Source of the DNA: Marinobacter sp.
GTDB taxonomy: Bacteria; Pseudomonadota; Gammaproteobacteria; Pseudomonadales; Oleiphilaceae
Reading direction: 5' to 3'
Assembly: GCF_014859525.1 (NCBI RefSeq)
Contig: NZ_JACUUB010000007.1
Coordinates: 1 to 64,000, forward strand
DNA: 64,000 nt
Shown here: one piece after another, positions 9,601 through 16,630 of the stretch
Layout: every line of letters begins with the position of its first letter
Numbering within the stretch: position 1 is the first letter of the stretch
Made by a program: the position numbers and the translations under genes
The notes under the pieces: model-generated
The model's database searches: none
What the model saw: only the letters and a program-made list of their open reading frames with translations
What the model was told of the DNA's origin: nothing

Positions 9601-10090
9601 GGGTTGGCTCCCTCTGTTCCTGAGTAATCAGACTGATGGCATCTTCAGGGCACACCGCAACGCAGGCCCCGCAACCGGTACATTCGTCTTCGGCAATTTC
9701 CGGGACGGCGACATGACCAAGCATGGGCGGAAACCGGATGGCCGTTGGCTCGCAGGCATCGCGGCAGGTCTGACAATGAATGTTGGCTTTGGCGAGGCAG
9801 TTATCCCGCACTTCCGCCCGCCACGAGAAGGCCTCGCGGGTAAGATCGAACACGGGTTCCGGGCAGGCTCGGGCGCATTCACGGCACAGCGTGCAGCCTT
9901 CACCAGTAAAGCGAATTTGCGGAAAGCCGCCGTCACCCCGAAACAGCACACCTTCCGGGCAAGCCTCAATGCAGCGATCACATCGGGTGCACTGATCGGT
10001 GATGGCCCCGGTTGTCCAGGGCGGCCGCCATTCTGACGCCGTCGCCCTGCCGCCACGAAGGAACAGCCGGCGGGACTCGTTCACAGCCAT
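9593..10090 (-). CDS. napF: Ferredoxin-type protein NapF
   Basis: A 165-residue cytosolic iron-sulphur protein with cysteine clusters CTRCDRCIEACP, CTLCRECARACP, CQTCRDACEP and CTGCGACVAVCP, the pattern of NapF. It begins with a short basic segment (ESRRLFLRGG). NapF is thought to help NapA assembly or iron-sulphur loading in the cytoplasm. It lies between napE (8 bp gap) and napD (8-nt overlap). napG and napH are absent from this operon. Confidence 0.95.
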   Translation of the reverse strand: MAVNESRRLFLRGGRATASEWRPPWTTGAITDQCTRCDRCIEACPEGVLFRGDGGFPQIRFTGEGCTLCRECARACPEPVFDLTREAFSWRAEVRDNCLAKANIHCQTCRDACEPTAIRFPPMLGHVAVPEIAEDECTGCGACVAVCPEDAISLITQEQREPTHA

Positions 10091-10098
10091 GTTTGCCC

Positions 10099-10275
10099 CT
10101 ACCCCCCAGGCGGTCCCGGCGGGCCCATAAACACCTGCGACATCCAGACCAAAAATCCGTAACCACCCACCACGGCAACGGCCAGGATGGGAAAAAGGAA
10201 GACGATGATGAAAACAAACAACCGGAACTCGCTGCTTTTGCGCTGCTCCGGAGTGAGTTGTTGGAGGTCGTCCAT
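10099..10275 (-). CDS. napE: Periplasmic nitrate reductase small membrane protein NapE
   Basis: A 58-codon frame too short for usual ORF cut-offs but clearly NapE. It begins MDDLQQLTPEQRKSSEFRLF, has a single strongly hydrophobic helix (about 19-45) and ends MGPPGPPGG. NapE is a monotopic inner-membrane protein of unknown exact role found at the head of many nap operons. It is the first gene of this one; its stop lies 8 bp before napF. Confidence 0.92.
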   Translation of the reverse strand: MDDLQQLTPEQRKSSEFRLFVFIIVFLFPILAVAVVGGYGFLVWMSQVFMGPPGPPGG

Positions 10276-10327
10276 AAACCCGCCTTTTTAATGTGTGTAT
10301 TCACCACTTTAGTCAAGGCGAGCAAAC

Positions 10328-10341
10328 TTGGCAAAAATCAA
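10328..10341 (-). promoter_or_regulatory. Candidate Anr/FNR box upstream of napE
   Basis: On the minus strand the site reads TTGATTTTTGCCAA: a perfect left half-site (TTGAT) and a right half matching 3 of 5 bases of ATCAA, with the correct 4-nt spacer. Its centre lies about 43 bp upstream of a plausible start point that follows a TGAATA -10-like hexamer (10298-10303), and napE starts at 10275. Position and target fit oxygen control of nap. The weak right half keeps this tentative. Confidence 0.45.
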
Positions 10342-10420
10342 TATTGGTATTTCTTTGTGGGTATAGACATCGGGATAGCGGGAGGATTGTGCCCATGAAG
10401 TGCGCCATGCCGGGTGCACC

Positions 10421-10447
10421 AAAAAAGGCCGACTGCACGAGCCGGCC
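10421..10447 (-). terminator. Rho-independent terminator of the fasciclin gene
   Basis: Read on the minus strand, GGCCGGC pairs with GTCGGCC (one G-T wobble) around a 7-nt loop and is followed directly by TTTTTT. It lies about 40 bp after the fasciclin lipoprotein stop and would insulate the nap promoter from that gene. Confidence 0.75.
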
Positions 10448-10487
10448 CATCATGCATGTCTCAATCAAAGAGACATCGCCTCAACAA

Positions 10488-11522
10488 TTATTGGGCTGTG
10501 AAAATCACCTTATCGATTACATGAATCACGCCGTTAGATGCTTCAACGTCTGCTTCTATGACAGTGCTTCCGCCGATAATCAAGGCGTTGTTTTGGATGT
10601 TAACGTTGAGAGTCGTGTTAGCAAGGTTCGTTACGGTGCCCCCATTCGAGCCATAAGCAGTCAGAGAGTCCACCCGAGTATTAAGGATATGCTGCTGTAA
10701 AGTGCGCGGCAAATTCGGATCGGCAAGCAATTGGTCTGCCGTCAGATTCTGGTCTTCCAACAAAGTTGCGAAAGCAGCATCGGTTGGCGCAAATACAGTC
10801 AACGACGCGTCCTTATTCGACGCCGCAGTTAGCAGTGCGGAGGCGCCATCAGTTCTGAGTGCGGCAAGTAACGTGGTGAACTCTGCTTCCTCAGCACCCG
10901 CTAGCGCTGTAACGATCCCTGCAATCGTTGATTCTGTGTCGCTCAGAGCACTTGGTGGGGGAACAAGTACCTTATCGATCAAATGAATAACGCCATTGCT
11001 AGCATCTACATCCGTAACCGTCACCCTGGAGGTGTTTACGTACAATACATCCTCACCATTTTCCTGAGAGATTGAAAGCGCGACGTCTTTGCCTTTCACC
11101 GTTTCAACCAGGTTTTGTGGTACAGGACTTTGCGCGACGCTGATTGCCGTGTCGGCCTTTACTTCACCCACTGACGTTGCAAGAACATGGTAAGTGAGAA
11201 CCGTGTTCAGCAATTCCGTGTTGGCTAACAACTCTTCTGCCGTTAGACCTAAATCTTCCAGCAGGGCCTCAAAGGCAGCATCTGTCGGAGCAAACACTGT
11301 TAACTGATCATCTCCGCCGAGCAGTTCAGCGATAGCCGGATCTGCCGCAAGAACGGCGGCTTCAAGAATCGTCGTATTCTCATTTTCAACAGCAATTTCC
11401 AAAATGCTTTGCGTTGCATCGTCTGTGGTACGGTTGCTACTGCTGCTACTGCTGTCTAGCCAACACCCAGACAGCATGACACCCGCCGCTAAAATCATCG
11501 GTAAAGCTATCACGTTTTTCAT
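10488..11522 (-). CDS. Lipoprotein with two fasciclin (FAS1) domains
   Basis: A 344-residue secreted lipoprotein. After MKNVIALPMILAAGVMLSGC the cysteine is C20 in this numbering, followed by a serine-rich linker. Two FAS1 domains follow, each with the H1 box LTVFAPTDAAF and the H2-like SNGVIHLIDKV or SNGVIHVIDKV. FAS1 domains mediate adhesion in many organisms; here the role is unknown, though a surface or matrix contact is plausible. The ATG at 11522 is preferred over a GTG at 11537 because the AGGA lies before the ATG. Composition is acidic and Ala/Thr-rich. Confidence 0.88.
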   Translation of the reverse strand: MKNVIALPMILAAGVMLSGCWLDSSSSSSNRTTDDATQSILEIAVENENTTILEAAVLAADPAIAELLGGDDQLTVFAPTDAAFEALLEDLGLTAEELLANTELLNTVLTYHVLATSVGEVKADTAISVAQSPVPQNLVETVKGKDVALSISQENGEDVLYVNTSRVTVTDVDASNGVIHLIDKVLVPPPSALSDTESTIAGIVTALAGAEEAEFTTLLAALRTDGASALLTAASNKDASLTVFAPTDAAFATLLEDQNLTADQLLADPNLPRTLQQHILNTRVDSLTAYGSNGGTVTNLANTTLNVNIQNNALIIGGSTVIEADVEASNGVIHVIDKVIFTAQ

Positions 11523-11824
11523 TCTTTCTGTCCTCACTGAAGAATCGCTTGTCGATAGTGTGTGTTGGTTCGAACCTGCACTAATTCATTCCCTGATTAA
11601 TGCGTCAAAGCAATTTACGGGAAGCGAGAAGCAGTGGATTCACATTTATTTACATTCGAGCATACATGTGTGAGCCGAATAGCATTTTTGAATAGACGTC
11701 CACATCCGATGTGCCACCCCATCCGTAACTGGACTTATAAGTGAAACTCCGAGATAACAAAGTGCAGCTGCCGGGAACGCCTGTTCATCTGCGCCCCATG
11801 CTTTAATACCAAGAGACCTGAATC

Positions 11825-12691
11825 ATGAATTACCGGTATCGCACCAGAACCGTGAAGCTGACGATTCTTTGCCTTGTTGCCCTGATCGTTCTGGCAGGCT
11901 GCAGCTCCACCCGCATGGCTTACCGCTATGCCGACTGGGGCGTGGTTTGGTGGGTTGAGGACTACGTGACCCTGAGCCGGGCCCAGAAGCAGCAACTAAA
12001 CCAGGATCTCGACCACCTCAAGCAGTGGCACTGTTCAACAGAGCTGCCCCGGTACAGTGCCTGGCTGGAAGAATTGGAATCGGATATGGCGACTGGCACC
12101 CCGGACACCGACACGATCGTTTACCATCAGCAGCAACTGCTCGGGTTTGTACCGGAGCTGCTGGATGAGGTTGTTCCGGTAGCCGTAAACCTGCTGGCAA
12201 GCTTGTCGGATGCGCAGGTGGCAGAGCTGGCCCGGAATATGTCGAAAGATCAGGACAAGCTGGAGCAGGAAATGCTGGCTGGCAATCCGGAGCAAACTGC
12301 CAGGGCACGAGCAGAGAGAACCGCCGAACGGGTTGAGCGGTGGTTGGGCAGCCTGAACGAACAGCAACAGGCTCTGGTTGAGCAATGGTCCGCCGATCGC
12401 GGCCAGCAAACAGACATCTGGTTACAGGGCCGGAAACACTGGCAAAAGGCCCTGTTAAAAGCTTTGGAGAATCGGGGCCAACCGGGCTTTGACGACACCA
12501 TTAGAGAATTGGTGGTCAACTCTGAAAACGCCCGGGGCCCCGAGTATCAAGCCATGATGGCGGAAAGTCAGCAAACGATGGCCAACCTGATGCATTCACT
12601 GATTCAGGCAGGCAACCAACAGCATCAGGAGCACCTGCAGGCTCGGGCAAGAAAGCTCAATCAGGACTTCACGGCCCTGACCTGCTCCTGA
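11825..12691 (+). CDS. DUF6279 family lipoprotein
   Basis: A 288-residue predicted lipoprotein with lipobox LAGC (C26). It is followed by YRYADWGVVWWVEDYVTL, characteristic of a conserved gammaproteobacterial lipoprotein family (DUF6279). The rest is helical, rich in Gln, Glu and Leu, with charged stretches such as ARARAERTAERVERW suggesting long amphipathic helices. No catalytic motif is visible and the function is unknown. It ends 14 bp before a strong terminator shared with the convergent SDR gene. Confidence 0.85.
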   Translation: MNYRYRTRTVKLTILCLVALIVLAGCSSTRMAYRYADWGVVWWVEDYVTLSRAQKQQLNQDLDHLKQWHCSTELPRYSAWLEELESDMATGTPDTDTIVYHQQQLLGFVPELLDEVVPVAVNLLASLSDAQVAELARNMSKDQDKLEQEMLAGNPEQTARARAERTAERVERWLGSLNEQQQALVEQWSADRGQQTDIWLQGRKHWQKALLKALENRGQPGFDDTIRELVVNSENARGPEYQAMMAESQQTMANLMHSLIQAGNQQHQEHLQARARKLNQDFTALTCS

Positions 12692-12704
12692 TCTGGTCGA
12701 TGAC

Positions 12705-12744
12705 AAAAAAGGGCCGGAAAGGTTATATCTTCCGGCCCTTTTTT
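12705..12744. terminator. Bidirectional rho-independent terminator
   Basis: GGGCCGGAA pairs with TTCCGGCCC around an 11-nt loop. AAAAAA flanks the left arm and TTTTTT the right, so it can act on both strands. It separates the DUF6279 lipoprotein gene from the end of the SDR-phosphatase-kinase cluster. Confidence 0.9.
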
Positions 12745-12757
12745 CGTTCCTGTACCC

Positions 12758-13528
12758 TCAGACGGTCAGGTAACCGCCATCGGCGTTGATGCACGCACCT
12801 GTGGTGTAGGTGGACGCATTAGACACCAGATAAAGCACGGTACCGGCCATTTCGTCCGGATCGGCTACACGCTTCATCGGGATATGAGCCATCGCCTGTT
12901 TCTTGATGGCTTCGTTGGTGGTCAGGGCGCTGGCGAACTTGGTGTCGGTCAGTCCCGGCAGCAAAGCATTCACCCGCACGTTCTGCTGGCCCAGTTCCAT
13001 GGCGAAGGATTTGGTCATGGAAATCACGGCCGCCTTGGTGACGGAATAGATACCCTGGAAGTGACCCGGGTTGACGCCGTTAACAGACGCCACGTTGACG
13101 ATGGAGCCGCCGCCGTTCTTCTTCATCAGTTGGGCGCCACGGGCACACATGAAGAAGTAACCACGAATATTCACATCTATGGTTTTATTGAAGGCTCCCA
13201 GGTCGGTGTCTTCTACCGGACCAAAATAAGGGTTGGCGGCGGCATTGTTCACCAGGATGTCCAGTTTGCCATGCGTATTGGCAATATGTTCCCAGGCCGC
13301 TTCAATCTGATCCATCTCGCCGATGTGGCAGGCAAAGGCTTCGGCGCTGCCGCCATCGTCACGAATGCTGCTGGCCACGGCTTCACAACCGTCAATTTTG
13401 CGACTGCTTACGATCACGTGGGCACCGTAGTGGGCCAGGGTGCGAGCGATGCTCTCGCCGATTCCGCGACTGGCGCCGGTGACCAGGGCGACTTTGCCCG
13501 TTAGGTCGAACAGGTTTACGTTGCTCAT
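12758..13528 (-). CDS. Short-chain dehydrogenase/reductase (SDR)
   Basis: A 256-residue classical SDR. It has the cofactor motif TGASRGIG (17-24), NNAA at 94-97 and the catalytic set S148, Y161 and K165 (YSVTK), and ends with the usual GACINADGGY. It would oxidise or reduce a hydroxyl or keto substrate with NAD(P). It is the last gene of the minus-strand cluster beginning with the acyl-CoA dehydrogenase, 14 bp after the phosphatase gene, so a role in the same acyl-CoA pathway is likely. The C-terminal half resembles 3-oxoacyl reductases. Substrate not determinable. Confidence 0.92.
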   Translation of the reverse strand: MSNVNLFDLTGKVALVTGASRGIGESIARTLAHYGAHVIVSSRKIDGCEAVASSIRDDGGSAEAFACHIGEMDQIEAAWEHIANTHGKLDILVNNAAANPYFGPVEDTDLGAFNKTIDVNIRGYFFMCARGAQLMKKNGGGSIVNVASVNGVNPGHFQGIYSVTKAAVISMTKSFAMELGQQNVRVNALLPGLTDTKFASALTTNEAIKKQAMAHIPMKRVADPDEMAGTVLYLVSNASTYTTGACINADGGYLTV

Positions 13529-13542
13529 GGAATTCCCTCAGA

Positions 13543-14232
13543 TTATCGGAATGTCACCAGGGCGGGGTCTTCCGCCTCAAGGTGGCTATAGTTATTAAAC
13601 ACGGCCAGGCTTCGCCGGGGGCCGGAATACAGAATGCGAGAAACACTGGTGTTGGCAATAACGTTGTTCATCTCCAGCGCCTTTCGGTCTGACAGCTCAA
13701 GCAGGTGCTGGGTAACCACCGCAATAGGGCCGCCTGAGGTAGACACGATCACGTCTGCGCCATCGGCCATCTCAATCAACTGATCCAAAGCCTTGTTCAC
13801 GCGCCGCTGGAAACCTTGCCAGGTTTCTGCGTATTCGTGGTCGTACTCGCCACTCACCCAGCGAGCAACCGCTTTTTCGAAGGCTTGTTGAAAAGCCGAG
13901 GCAGGCTTCGGGAAACTTCCTAGGTCCCTCGCCATCGCCTGCTTATCGGCCCATTCTGGGCGAAATCGCTCCACGACCTGAACGTGATCAAACTCGTTCA
14001 GGCCTTCCAGAACCTGCATATCCGGCAGGTTTGCGCCATAGCCGGTAGCAATGGCTTCCACCGTTTCCCGGTGGCGCTGCAGGTTGCCGCCGAAGATCGC
14101 ACCTGGCGTTACCTTGTCGGTCAGCCAGCGGCCCAGAATCCTGCCCTGCTCCCAGCCTCTCGGCGAAAGCTGGTCGTAGTTTTCTTTGCCAAAACTGGCC
14201 TGGCCATGGCGCACCAGATAAATGATGGCCAT
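13543..14232 (-). CDS. Histidine phosphatase family protein
   Basis: A 229-residue member of the phosphoglycerate mutase-like superfamily. The phosphate-binding LVRHGQASFG is at the N-terminus (catalytic H9) and STSGGPIAVV near the C-terminus resembles the second histidine region without an obvious second catalytic His in that motif. The ATG at 14232 overlaps the kinase stop by one base (TAATG), which fixes the start; an upstream GTG-like extension is not needed. Located between an APH-type kinase and an SDR, it may remove phosphate in the same pathway, but this is inference. Confidence 0.88.
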   Translation of the reverse strand: MAIIYLVRHGQASFGKENYDQLSPRGWEQGRILGRWLTDKVTPGAIFGGNLQRHRETVEAIATGYGANLPDMQVLEGLNEFDHVQVVERFRPEWADKQAMARDLGSFPKPASAFQQAFEKAVARWVSGEYDHEYAETWQGFQRRVNKALDQLIEMADGADVIVSTSGGPIAVVTQHLLELSDRKALEMNNVIANTSVSRILYSGPRRSLAVFNNYSHLEAEDPALVTFR

Positions 14233-15296
14233 TACAAAGCACTCTGGCTGATCAGCCTCTGGCAACGTTTTTCCAGATAGTTGGCCGCATGGCCAAAAGC
14301 GGCAAAGCGCTTGTCTTTGGTCTGGCCATGATAAAAGCGGTAGTAGATCTGCTGAACAATGACCGCCAGCCGGAACAAGCCGTAGATTTCGTAGAAATCA
14401 AAGTTATCTACCCGAAAGCCGGATTTCTCCATGTAATAATCCACTACCTCCTTGCGAGTCAGCATGCCTGGCCGGTGTGTAGGCTGGCGACGGAGCATCT
14501 GGAACGGGCCTTCGTCGTCTGCCTCAATCCAGTAGGCCAGGCTGTTGCCCAGATCCATCAATGGGTCACCGATGGTGGCCATTTCCCAGTCCAGCACGCC
14601 GATCACTTCAAACGGGTTATCGGCATTGAGCACCACGTTGTCGAAGCGGAAGTCGTTGTGGATGACCACCTGTGCGATGTCTTCGGGCATTTTGTTGTTG
14701 AGCCAGGCCATCACGGCTTCAAAATCACCGACATCGTCGGTGCGGGCCTTGCGGAATCGGTCGCTCCAACCTCCAATCTGCCGTTGCACGTAACCGGCGC
14801 CCTTGCCCAGCGTGTCCAGGCCAGCGGCCGTGGCGTCAACGGTGTGCAGATCGACCAGCTTGTCGATCACATTCAGGCAAAGTTTGCGGGTATCCGCCTC
14901 ACTCAGCTCGAAATCCGCCGGAAAATCCTGACGCAGAATGATGCCCTTGAGCCGCTCCATCACATAGAAGTCGCAGCCCAGTACACTGTGATCTTCACAA
15001 ATGGCAATAATGTTCGGCACATAGGGATAGACCGGCTTAAGTGCCTCCATCACCCGTGCTTCCCGCAACATATCGTGGGCAGACTTGGCAATTTTACCGA
15101 GCGGCGGCCGACGCAGCACGTAGGACTGGTCGCTGTAATCCACCTGGTAAGTCAGGTTGGACGCACCGCCGGGGTATTGTTTGATGGTCGGCTGGCCTTC
15201 GAGACCGGGGATGGCCTGCTTCATAAACTGGTCAACAATTTTGATGTCCAGTTCTTCGCCTTCCCGAATGTCTACGGCCTGGTCGATCTGTGTCAT
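14232..15296 (-). CDS. APH-superfamily phosphotransferase (LvaA/ACAD10-kinase-like)
   Basis: A 354-residue kinase-fold protein. It has the glycine-rich GGASNLTYQV, the catalytic loop HNDFRFDNVVLN (HxDxxxxN) and the metal-binding LDWEMATIGDP. Proteins of this type next to acyl-CoA dehydrogenases include LvaA of Pseudomonas putida and the kinase domain of ACAD10/11. They phosphorylate the 4-hydroxyl of 4-hydroxyacyl-CoA so that the partner dehydrogenase can remove it. The acyl-CoA dehydrogenase of the same strand lies two genes upstream. AGGAG precedes the ATG. An antibiotic kinase is unlikely given the context. Confidence 0.88.
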   Translation of the reverse strand: MTQIDQAVDIREGEELDIKIVDQFMKQAIPGLEGQPTIKQYPGGASNLTYQVDYSDQSYVLRRPPLGKIAKSAHDMLREARVMEALKPVYPYVPNIIAICEDHSVLGCDFYVMERLKGIILRQDFPADFELSEADTRKLCLNVIDKLVDLHTVDATAAGLDTLGKGAGYVQRQIGGWSDRFRKARTDDVGDFEAVMAWLNNKMPEDIAQVVIHNDFRFDNVVLNADNPFEVIGVLDWEMATIGDPLMDLGNSLAYWIEADDEGPFQMLRRQPTHRPGMLTRKEVVDYYMEKSGFRVDNFDFYEIYGLFRLAVIVQQIYYRFYHGQTKDKRFAAFGHAANYLEKRCQRLISQSAL

Positions 15297-15334
15297 TCAT
15301 CCTCTCCTGTGATTCTATGAGCCGGCCCGACCAA

Positions 15335-16150
15335 TCAGGCCTTGCCGCCCATCTTACCCATCCAGCGCTTGGATTCCTGGTGCATCAACCAATCAAACGC
15401 CCAGGGCGCATGGCGCTTGAGCATCCACATGCGGCGCTCTTTGGCGTGGGGCAGCACCCAGAAGTCCTTATCTTTCACGCTGCGGAAGATATCCTCGGCG
15501 ACGTCTTCAGCGGTGATGCTTGAGCGCTTCATCAGTTTGTTGACGTTCTGTTGAATGCCGGGGATATCCGAGCGCATGGTACTTGCCAGGTTGGTCTGGA
15601 AGAACGCCGGGCACACGCAGCTGACGTGAATACCGGCATCCCGCAGCTCCTGGCTGAGGGTTTCGGAGAGGGCAATCACGCCGGCCTTGGAGACATTGTA
15701 GCTGTCCATCAAGGGTGCAAGCATAAGGCCGGCCATGGAGGCGACGTTAACGAAGGTGCCTGAGCCTTGCTGTTTGAATTGCGGTGTGAAGGCCTTGCAA
15801 CCACGCACTACGCCCAAGACGTTGATATCAAGAATCCATTCCCAGTCACCAATGGTGGTGTCTTCAATAGACCCTGCAGAGGCAACGCCGGCGTTGTTAA
15901 CCACAACGTCTACCCCACCCCACTTCTTGACCAGATCGTCCCGGACTTTTTCAAAATCTGCCAGGCGGCGAACATCGCATTCAACAAAGTAGCCTTCACC
16001 GCCGGCCTTGTTCAATTCCGCCTCAACGGCAACGCCCTGTTCCGGGTTAATATCCCCGATGCAGACTTTGGCGCCTTCTTTGGCGTACCGCAATGCAATC
16101 GCCCGGCCCAGACCACTGGCCCCACCGGTTATGAATACTCGCTGTGTCAT
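15335..16150 (-). CDS. Short-chain dehydrogenase/reductase (SDR)
   Basis: A 271-residue SDR with cofactor motif TGGASGLG at the N-terminus, NNAG, and catalytic ASM...YNVSK. The C-terminal extension (KERRMWMLKRHAPWAFDWL) is lipophilic and basic, as in SDRs acting on long-chain or membrane-associated substrates. It lies between the kinase (38 bp downstream) and the acyl-CoA dehydrogenase, from which it is separated by 480 bp holding two palindromic repeats. Likely part of the same fatty-acyl pathway; exact substrate unknown. Confidence 0.9.
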   Translation of the reverse strand: MTQRVFITGGASGLGRAIALRYAKEGAKVCIGDINPEQGVAVEAELNKAGGEGYFVECDVRRLADFEKVRDDLVKKWGGVDVVVNNAGVASAGSIEDTTIGDWEWILDINVLGVVRGCKAFTPQFKQQGSGTFVNVASMAGLMLAPLMDSYNVSKAGVIALSETLSQELRDAGIHVSCVCPAFFQTNLASTMRSDIPGIQQNVNKLMKRSSITAEDVAEDIFRSVKDKDFWVLPHAKERRMWMLKRHAPWAFDWLMHQESKRWMGKMGGKA

Positions 16151-16213
16151 CGTCTTTCACCGTTCTACGTTGGAATTCGTTTTATGCTTTCGAGTTCTGT
16201 CACCCTGGAGTAA

Positions 16214-16330
16214 GAGCTGCTGCCGGGTAAGGCTTTCCAAAACACGCTCCTTCGGCCCATCCCTGGGGCGCTTGGGCTCCGCCATCCCTGGCTCCGCACA
16301 GTTTTGGAAAGCCTTACCCGGCAACAGCTC
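16214..16330 (-). repeat. Intergenic palindromic repeat, copy A, with ANGGAN loops
   Basis: Arms 16214-16243 and 16301-16330 are complementary over 29 of 30 bases; on the minus strand the odd pair is a G-U wobble, on the plus strand a C-A mismatch. The minus-strand core folds into GCC[AGGGAT]GGC (loop at 16284-16289) and CCC[AGGGAT]GGG (loop at 16259-16264), 25 nt apart. It lies between the acyl-CoA dehydrogenase and SDR genes, in their sense orientation. It could act as an mRNA processing or CsrA/RsmA-binding element. It lacks the plain T-tract of a terminator. Confidence 0.8.
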
Positions 16331-16468
16331 CCAGCCGGTTCAGTATGCCGTTCGTTACATCCAGAACATTCCGACAATGCCTGAACGCCTAAATGTACGC
16401 TCCGAACAAATCCGTTTTCCCTTCTGTTTTCTTGAGCACCCAATCCCTCTCACAAGTTAACAGGGGGA

Positions 16469-16571
16469 CGGCGGGGTGGGGCTTCTGAAAATGTGCGGAG
16501 CCAAGGATGGCGGAGCCCAAGCGTCACATGGATGTGCCGAAGGAGCGTTTTTCAGAAGCCCCACCCCGCCG
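16469..16571 (+). repeat. Intergenic palindromic repeat, copy B, with ANGGAN loops
   Basis: Arms 16469-16491 and 16549-16571 are perfectly complementary over 23 bases and unrelated to the outer arms of copy A. The core matches the reverse complement of copy A over about 55 nt. It folds into GCC[AAGGAT]GGC (GGA at 16505-16507) and CAC[ATGGAT]GTG (GGA at 16530-16532), 25 nt apart as in copy A. Orientation is opposite to copy A, so its GGA loops face the plus strand, where no gene is read. The rest of 16151-16630 holds nothing else I recognise. Confidence 0.8.
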
Positions 16572-16630
16572 GCCACCCCACATCCGACCAGAGGCCGGGC
16601 GAACCCGAGCTCCCAAGCTCGAACCCAGAC

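Noticed and set aside
16151-16630. Insertion sequence remnant between the acyl-CoA dehydrogenase and SDR genes
   Set aside because: No transposase fragment or target duplication; the palindromic repeats explain the structure better.
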